64,000 bases of DNA from Pseudomonadota bacterium (GTDB taxonomy: Bacteria > Pseudomonadota > Alphaproteobacteria > Rhizobiales > Devosiaceae), in NCBI GenBank assembly GCA_023388175.1, contig JAEWGT010000002.1, forward strand, positions 138,227 to 202,226, in the 5' to 3' direction. The translations under genes were made by a program, and so were the position numbers. Every line of letters begins with the position of its first letter. Positions within the stretch are counted from its first letter, which is position 1. Under the pieces are notes generated by a model. The model was not told the origin of the DNA, made no database searches, and saw only the letters and a list, made by a program, of their open reading frames with translations. This document shows, piece after piece, positions 59,125 through 64,000 of the stretch.

Positions 59125-59144
59125 GGTGGGACATTTGTCCCACC
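59125..59144. promoter_or_regulatory. Right-end arm-type palindrome GTGGGACA
   Basis: GGTGGGACA-tt-TGTCCCACC is a perfect 9-bp inverted repeat about 50 bases inside attR. The box GTGGGACA also occurs twice at the left end (50240-50247 and 50253-50260), suggesting integrase or excisionase arm sites at both ends. Confidence 0.55.
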
Positions 59145-59196
59145 ACCCATCCTACAGAACCCAAGCAATCCGGGCTTCTCAGACGGTGGTGGACGC

Positions 59197-59215
59197 CCCG
59201 CTCAGCTCCACCATT
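59197..59215. repeat. attR: second copy of the tRNA-Ala 3' end
   Basis: An exact 19-bp match to 50183-50201. Beyond it the sequence and base composition return to core type, with a GntR-family gene. Confidence 0.9.
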
Positions 59216-59238
59216 GTTCACGAAACGGGGCGAAATGC

Positions 59239-60015
59239 TCAGCCTGCGGGCTGGTCCGTTTCCATGCGTCCGGCTGCGCGCTCAAAACCCTGTGCGATGG
59301 CGTCGCGCATGGCGGCCCGCGCCGCAATGGGATCGCCCTGCTGGATGGCATCGGCAATGCGGCGATGGACGTCGACGGTCACCGCAAGGGCATTGGGATC
59401 GTTGACCGGGGAGGAAATCGTAAAGGCGGCTGTCAGCGCCATTTCCACGAGCGCGCTGATCGAGGCCATGAACAGATTGCCCGAGGCCTCCGCAACCACC
59501 TGGTGGAATTCGAGGTCATAGCGGGCGAAATCGGCCGGATTGTCCGCCGCTTCCATTCGGTCGACACAGCCCGCAAGGCGTTCGGCCTGCTCGGGCGAGG
59601 CCCGTTCGGCGGCAAGCGCGGCTGCTTCGATCTCAATGCCGATGCGCACTTCGGCAAGACTGCGCAGAAAGGTGACATCGGGCCCAAGCTCGAAATGCCA
59701 GGCCAGCACATCGCCATCGAACAGGTTCCAGCGTTCGCGCGGCAGCACGCGTGTGCCGATGCGGGCCCGCGCCTCGATCAGCCCTTTGGCCGCCAGCGTC
59801 TTCAGCGCCTCGCGCAGCACGGTGCGGGAGACCCCGAAGCGATCCAGCAGATCGCTGTCTGGCGGCAGGATCGAGCCCTGCTGATATTGCCCGGACACGA
59901 TGGCGAAGCCCAGCTCCCACAAGACATCGGAATGCAGGTTGCGCGCGGGATTGCGGCCGGACAGCTTGGCGATGAGGTCACCAGAATGGCGTGCGCGTCC
60001 CTCGGACCTGTCCAT
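59239..60015 (-). CDS. GntR/FadR family regulator with FCD domain
   Basis: A 258-residue regulator: winged HTH (LHSDVLWELGFAIVSGQYQQGSILPPDSDLLDRFGVSRTVLREALKTLAAKGLIEARARIGTRV) and an FCD ligand domain with metal-binding pattern (DLEFHQVVAEASGN; VDVHRRIADAI). It resembles regulators of sugar-acid or dipeptide use. AGGAGATGGGG before the ATG at 60015 sets the start. It is divergent from the M20 peptidase and lies just outside attR. Confidence 0.9.
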   Translation of the reverse strand: MDRSEGRARHSGDLIAKLSGRNPARNLHSDVLWELGFAIVSGQYQQGSILPPDSDLLDRFGVSRTVLREALKTLAAKGLIEARARIGTRVLPRERWNLFDGDVLAWHFELGPDVTFLRSLAEVRIGIEIEAAALAAERASPEQAERLAGCVDRMEAADNPADFARYDLEFHQVVAEASGNLFMASISALVEMALTAAFTISSPVNDPNALAVTVDVHRRIADAIQQGDPIAARAAMRDAIAQGFERAAGRMETDQPAG

Positions 60016-60164
60016 ATCGCCCCATCTCCTGTTGACCAGCCCGACCTTAAGCACAGGCTCATAAGTATGACAATAACGGGCGCAAGCCCGGGCTGGACAG
60101 TTTGCGTCATCCCGCGCCATGGTGCCGCCCGAATACACGGATTCGACCTCAAGGATATGCCAGC

Positions 60165-61553
60165 ATGACCAGCCCGGAAACCATCGACAAAGTGCTGCAA
60201 ACCGTGGATTCAGGCCTCGGAGACAGCCTTGAGCGGTTGTTCGCGCTTTTGCGCATCAAATCGATCTCCACCGATCCCGCCTATGCTGGCGAATGCCAGA
60301 AAGCGGCCGACTGGATCGCCGATGAGCTGAATGGTCTCGGTTTCGAGGCTGCCGCCCGCCCCACGCCCGGCCATCCGGTCGTGGTCGCCCATGGTCCCGA
60401 ACGGGCGGGGCCGCATGTGCTGTTCTATGCTCACTATGATGTGCAGCCGGTTGATCCTCTCAATCTCTGGCATTCCGATCCATTCGAGCCGCAGATCGTG
60501 GAAAGGGATGGCCGCAAGATCATCGTGGCGCGCGGCGCTTCCGACGACAAGGGCCAGATGCTGACCTTTATCGAGGCCTGCCGCGCCTGGAAGCAGGCGA
60601 CCGGCGCCTTGCCGATCCGCGTCTCGCTGATGCTTGAGGGCGAGGAAGAAAGCGGCGGCAAGAACCTGCCCCCCTTCATGAAGGACAATGCGGACGAGCT
60701 GAAGGCCGACATTGCTCTGGTCTGCGACACCGACATGTGGGACCGCCAGACCCCCTCCATCACCACCATGCTGCGTGGCCTTGTCGCTGACGAGATCGAA
60801 ATCATCGCCGCCGACAAGGACCTGCATTCCGGCATGTTCGGCAATGCGGCGCGCAATCCCAACCAGCTCCTGGCCGAGATCATCGCCAGCCTGCGCGCGC
60901 CGGATGGCTCGGTCACCTTGCCCGGCTTTTATGACGACGTCGCCGAGATTTCACCGGAACTGAAGGCCCAATGGGCCGGACTCGGCTTTGACGAAAAGGC
61001 GTTCCTCGGCGCCGTCGACCTCTCCGTGCCCGCCGGCGAGCAGTCCCGCTCGGTGCTCGAACAGCTCTGGGCCCGCCCGACCTGCGAAATCAACGGCATG
61101 ATCGGCGGCTATACCGGCGACGGTTTCAAGACCGTCATTCCCGCCCGCGCCAGCGCCAAGATTTCCTTCCGCCTGGTCTCGGGACAGGATCCGCACAAGA
61201 TCCGCGCCGCCTTCCGCGCCCATGTCGAAGCCATGCTGCCAGCCGACGTGACGGTCAAGTTCACGCCCCACGGCGCGTCCCCGGCCATCACCGTCCCCGC
61301 CGATGGCGACTTCCTGCGCCAGGCCCTGTCGGGCCTCACCGATGAATGGGGCAAGCAGGCCGTCATCACGGGCTCGGGCGGCTCGATCCCGGTCGTGGGC
61401 GAATTCAAGTCGATCCTCGGGCTCGATACGCTCCTCATCGGCTTCGCCCATGTGGACGACCAGATCCACTCGCCCAACGAGAAATACGACCTCGAAAGCT
61501 TCCACCGCGGCATCCGCAGCTGGGTGCGTGTGCTGGGTGCTTTGGCCCAATAG
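60165..61553 (+). CDS. M20 family dipeptidase
   Basis: A 462-residue zinc peptidase. The metal ligands are in HVLFYAHYDVQPVDP, GASDDKGQM, MLEGEEESGG (catalytic Glu pair), CDTDMWD and a C-terminal HSPNEKYDLES. The CNDP/dipeptidase-type length and lid domain with dimer loop are typical. AAGGA precedes the ATG. The divergent GntR-type gene may control it. Substrate probably dipeptides; exact specificity unknown. Confidence 0.92.
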   Translation: MTSPETIDKVLQTVDSGLGDSLERLFALLRIKSISTDPAYAGECQKAADWIADELNGLGFEAAARPTPGHPVVVAHGPERAGPHVLFYAHYDVQPVDPLNLWHSDPFEPQIVERDGRKIIVARGASDDKGQMLTFIEACRAWKQATGALPIRVSLMLEGEEESGGKNLPPFMKDNADELKADIALVCDTDMWDRQTPSITTMLRGLVADEIEIIAADKDLHSGMFGNAARNPNQLLAEIIASLRAPDGSVTLPGFYDDVAEISPELKAQWAGLGFDEKAFLGAVDLSVPAGEQSRSVLEQLWARPTCEINGMIGGYTGDGFKTVIPARASAKISFRLVSGQDPHKIRAAFRAHVEAMLPADVTVKFTPHGASPAITVPADGDFLRQALSGLTDEWGKQAVITGSGGSIPVVGEFKSILGLDTLLIGFAHVDDQIHSPNEKYDLESFHRGIRSWVRVLGALAQ

Positions 61554-61576
61554 GGCCATTGCACTTACATTAATCG

Positions 61577-61654
61577 GCACCACCGGGCTTGTCCCGGTGG
61601 TCCATGCGATGTCGCCACCAGGATGAATTGCCCGGACAAGCCGGGCAATGACCA
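61577..61654. repeat. Dispersed bipartite palindromic repeat, copy 4
   Basis: The left arm (61577-61606) contains CCACCGGG-cttgt-CCCGGTGG and the right arm (61626-61654) TTGCCCGG-acaag-CCGGGCAA, arms in the opposite pairing of copies 1 and 3. Confidence 0.88.
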
Positions 61655-61672
61655 AGAGCTAAAAACCCTGGG

Positions 61673-62035
61673 CTAAACCAGCCACACCGCGATAATCGCG
61701 ATCACCGCCGGCACCGTCTGGATGAACAATATTTTCCGGCTCGACGTCACCGCCCCGACGATCCCCGCCACCGCAACGCAGGCGAGGAAGAACATCTGGA
61801 TCTGCCAGGCAAAAGCCGGGTCGGGCTGCAACAGCCCCCAGATCAGGCCCGCCGCCAGAAACCCGTTATAGACACCCTGGTTGATCGCCAGCACCTTGGT
61901 CTGGCGCGCAAAATCCGGCGTCAGCCCGAAGGCCTTGTGCCCGCGCGGCGTGTCCCACCACAGCACTTCGAGCAGCATGATATAGATGTGCAACAGGGCC
62001 ACGAGCCCCACCAGCACCATGGCAATCAGAGCCAT
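61673..62035 (-). CDS. DUF1304 family membrane protein
   Basis: A 120-residue protein with four helices and the DUF1304 signature LAINQGVYNGFLAAGLIWG after a conserved W-x-x-P loop. Function unknown in the family. Its ATG directly follows the deoD TAA stop, so it is co-transcribed with deoD. Confidence 0.88.
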   Translation of the reverse strand: MALIAMVLVGLVALLHIYIMLLEVLWWDTPRGHKAFGLTPDFARQTKVLAINQGVYNGFLAAGLIWGLLQPDPAFAWQIQMFFLACVAVAGIVGAVTSSRKILFIQTVPAVIAIIAVWLV

Positions 62036-62752
62036 TTACGCCTCCACCGCGACGTCGAGCGCCAGTTCCACCATCTCCACCAGCGAGGTCTGCCGCTCGT
62101 CGGCGCTGATTTCCTGATGCGTGATCAGGCAGTCGGTCATGGTGCAGATGGTCAGCGCCTTGACGCCAAACCGCGCCGCCAGCGTATAGAGCGCCGCCGC
62201 CTCCATTTCGACGCCGATCACACCATGGTCGAGCAGCGCGCCATAGCCTTCCAGCCCCGGCTCGCGATGATAGAAAATGTCCGAGGAGAGCATATTGCCG
62301 GCATGGAATTTGAGGCCCTTGGCATCGGCCTTGTCGGCCGCCGAGCGCAACAGGCCGAAATCGGCGATCGGCGCATAATTATACGGATCGAACCGGCCCT
62401 TCACGATCGAGGAATCGGTGGTCGCGCCCTGCGCCAGCACAACGTCGCGCACCTTCACCTTTTCATTGAGCCCGCCGCAGGTGCCGACGCGGATCAGCGT
62501 CTTGGCACCAAATGTGTTGATCAGCTCATGCACATAGATCGACAGCGACGGCTGCCCCATGCCCGAGGCCTGCACTGAAACCGGCTTGCCCTTCCAGGTG
62601 CCGGTATAGCCGAGGCAATTGCGCACCGAATTGACCAGTCTCGGGGCCTCGAAAAACGTCTCGGCAATCCATTTGGCGCGCAGCGGATCGCCCGGCAGCA
62701 GCACGGCTTCGGCATAGTCGCCGGGCTTGGCGTGATTGTGCGGCGTGGTCAT
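62036..62752 (-). CDS. deoD: Purine nucleoside phosphorylase, DeoD type
   Basis: A 238-residue hexameric-type phosphorylase that splits purine nucleosides to base and ribose-1-phosphate. It has LLPGDPLRAKWIAETF, the GMGQPSLSIYVHEL phosphate/ribose loop, RVGTCGGLN, and MLSSDIFYHR with VGVEMEAAALYTLAA. Length and motifs are canonical. First gene of a two-gene operon. Confidence 0.95.
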   Translation of the reverse strand: MTTPHNHAKPGDYAEAVLLPGDPLRAKWIAETFFEAPRLVNSVRNCLGYTGTWKGKPVSVQASGMGQPSLSIYVHELINTFGAKTLIRVGTCGGLNEKVKVRDVVLAQGATTDSSIVKGRFDPYNYAPIADFGLLRSAADKADAKGLKFHAGNMLSSDIFYHREPGLEGYGALLDHGVIGVEMEAAALYTLAARFGVKALTICTMTDCLITHQEISADERQTSLVEMVELALDVAVEA

Positions 62753-62885
62753 GGGCGGCGTCCTTATTGTTCAATTGGTCAAATCATTGCCACCCGGGGC
62801 AGGTAAAGACAAGGATCGGTCGACAAGTGCTTGACGCGCGGGCGCGACGGCCCCATTTACCCCAGCCAACCGAGGAGACACGGAC

Positions 62886-63839
62886 ATGGTCGCAAAGATT
62901 TTCATCGATGGCGAAGCGGGAACCACGGGTCTGCAGATCCGTGAGCGCCTGGCCGGCCGCCGCGACCTCGACGTCATCTCCATTGCCCATGACAAGCGCA
63001 AGGATCTCGAAGAGCGCAAGCGCCTGCTCAACGAAGCCGATATCGCCATCCTCTGCCTGCCCGACGAGGCGGCAAAGGAAAGCGTGCGGCTGATCGAGAA
63101 TGACACCACCCGCGTCATCGATGCGTCGACCGCCCATCGCGTCAACGAGGGCTGGGCCTATGGCTTTGCCGAAATGGATGCCGGGCAGACCGACGAAATC
63201 GCCAAGGCCCGCTATGTCGCCAATCCCGGTTGCTGGCCGCAGGGCCTGATCGCCGCAGCCCGCCCGCTGATCGAGGCGCGGCTGCTGCCCAATGACTTTC
63301 CGCTCTCCTATCATGGGATCTCGGGCTATTCCGGCGGCGGCCGGCAGATGATCGAGGATTACGAGGCCCAGGGCGCGGCCGCCAGCCAGTACATGCCTTA
63401 TGCCCTGACCTTCCAGCACAAGCACCTGCCCGAAATGGCCCATTACGCCAAGCTCGGCCGCGCGCCGCTCTTCGAGCCGGTGGTCGGCAATTTTGCCCAG
63501 GGCATGTCGACATCGCTGCCTATCCATACCGACATGTCCGCCGAAATCCCCACCGGCAAGGACCTGCATGCCGCGCTCAGCGATTTCTATGCGGCCATCC
63601 CCAACAGCTTCGTGCGCGTCGCACCCTTCGACCCTTCCATGGGCAAGACAGCCGCGCTCGACCCGCAGGCGCATAATGGCACCAACACGCTGACCCTGCA
63701 TGTCTTTGCCAATGACGCCATCCATCAGGCCGTGATCTGCGCGGTCTATGACAATCTGGGCAAGGGCGCCTCCGGCGCCGCCGTGCAGAATCTCAACATC
63801 ATGCTCGGCGTTGATCCGCGCGAGAGCCTGGAGGGCTAG
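62886..63839 (+). CDS. argC: N-acetyl-gamma-glutamyl-phosphate reductase (short, type 2)
   Basis: ArgC reduces N-acetylglutamyl phosphate to the semialdehyde in arginine synthesis. The 317-residue length is that of the type 2 enzyme. IFIDGEAGTTGLQIRERL is the NADP motif and the catalytic cysteine is Cys116 in NPGCWPQG; YHGISGYSGGG follows. GAGGAG lies just before the ATG. Confidence 0.95.
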   Translation: MVAKIFIDGEAGTTGLQIRERLAGRRDLDVISIAHDKRKDLEERKRLLNEADIAILCLPDEAAKESVRLIENDTTRVIDASTAHRVNEGWAYGFAEMDAGQTDEIAKARYVANPGCWPQGLIAAARPLIEARLLPNDFPLSYHGISGYSGGGRQMIEDYEAQGAAASQYMPYALTFQHKHLPEMAHYAKLGRAPLFEPVVGNFAQGMSTSLPIHTDMSAEIPTGKDLHAALSDFYAAIPNSFVRVAPFDPSMGKTAALDPQAHNGTNTLTLHVFANDAIHQAVICAVYDNLGKGASGAAVQNLNIMLGVDPRESLEG

Positions 63840-63900
63840 GCCTACGGCCTCGCCGCCGAGCGCTCTATATAAACCCGCGCATGCCCACCCCATCACCCAT

Positions 63901-63974
63901 CGTCACCACCGGGCTCGTCCCGGTGGTCCATGCCGCCAAAGACTGGATTGCCGCGACAAGCGCGGCAATGACGA
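63901..63974. repeat. Dispersed bipartite palindromic repeat, copy 5
   Basis: The left arm 63901-63932 (CCACCGGG-ctcgt-CCCGGTGG) and the right arm 63943-63974 (TTGCCGCG-acaag-CGCGGCAA) are both palindromic; the right arm has a compensated change (GCG/CGC), suggesting selection for pairing. Confidence 0.88.
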
Positions 63975-64000
63975 AGGAGCGCGGTTCTGTTTCAGGATCG

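Noticed and set aside
59065..60168. 367-residue frame crossing attR and antisense to the GntR-type gene
   Set aside because: It spans the island boundary and mirrors a canonical regulator.

Overview
The window looks like a piece of a GC-rich alphaproteobacterial chromosome, most likely Hyphomicrobiales and possibly Devosia-like. I infer this from gene content and order: hisC followed by an arogenate/prephenate dehydrogenase, a METTL20-type methyltransferase, a tetrameric-type pyruvate carboxylase, globin-coupled chemoreceptors and a short argC. It also carries dispersed palindromic repeats of a kind common in that order. No 16S rRNA is present, so the taxon is not proven.

Core region 1-50.1 kb. 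From left to right: an aromatic amino acid pair (partial dehydrogenase, hisC), a methyltransferase and gloB; fumC and rpmF with a clear terminator; a small GIY-YIG nuclease gene caught between two palindromic repeat halves; mtgA; a tight operon ispA-MOSC-YbaK-methyltransferase; a PACE-type efflux protein and a diguanylate cyclase; ispG with a coupled 29-residue membrane peptide; a Fic protein of lower GC; pyruvate carboxylase; a GGDEF-EAL protein; a ProVWX-type betaine/choline uptake operon with a second binding protein; a Liv-type amino-acid transporter whose binding protein is encoded apart from its membrane and ATPase genes; mgsA; two tandem heme-globin chemoreceptors; a carbonic anhydrase; two secreted EF-hand proteins; two tandem EamA exporters; asd preceded by a possible Met/Thr/Lys leader peptide; a PagL-like lipid A deacylase; a luciferase-like oxidoreductase; a degenerate GGDEF protein; a ClpP-fold/membrane protein pair; and a TetR-reductase divergent pair.

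Island 50.1-59.2 kb. A tRNA-Ala(CGC) gene is followed at once by a tyrosine recombinase. A 19-bp copy of the tRNA 3' end recurs at 59197-59215, so about 9 kb is bounded by att repeats. The island holds an XRE regulator, an unknown membrane-anchored protein, an extremely AT-rich tract, a serine resolvase with a res-like palindrome, a 59-residue two-helix membrane peptide, an 87-residue protein in operon with an 834-residue GHKL (Hsp90/MORC-like) ATPase, and a convergent DNA methyltransferase. The last three form the best candidate for an undescribed defence or modification system in the window.

Core region 59.2-64 kb. A FadR-type regulator is divergent from an M20 dipeptidase; then come a DUF1304 membrane protein, deoD and argC. 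Five bipartite palindromic repeats sit between genes across the core (about 4.1, 6.1-6.4, 13.95, 61.6 and 63.9 kb) and none was seen in the island. No CRISPR array or rRNA was seen, and tRNA-Ala is the only tRNA found.
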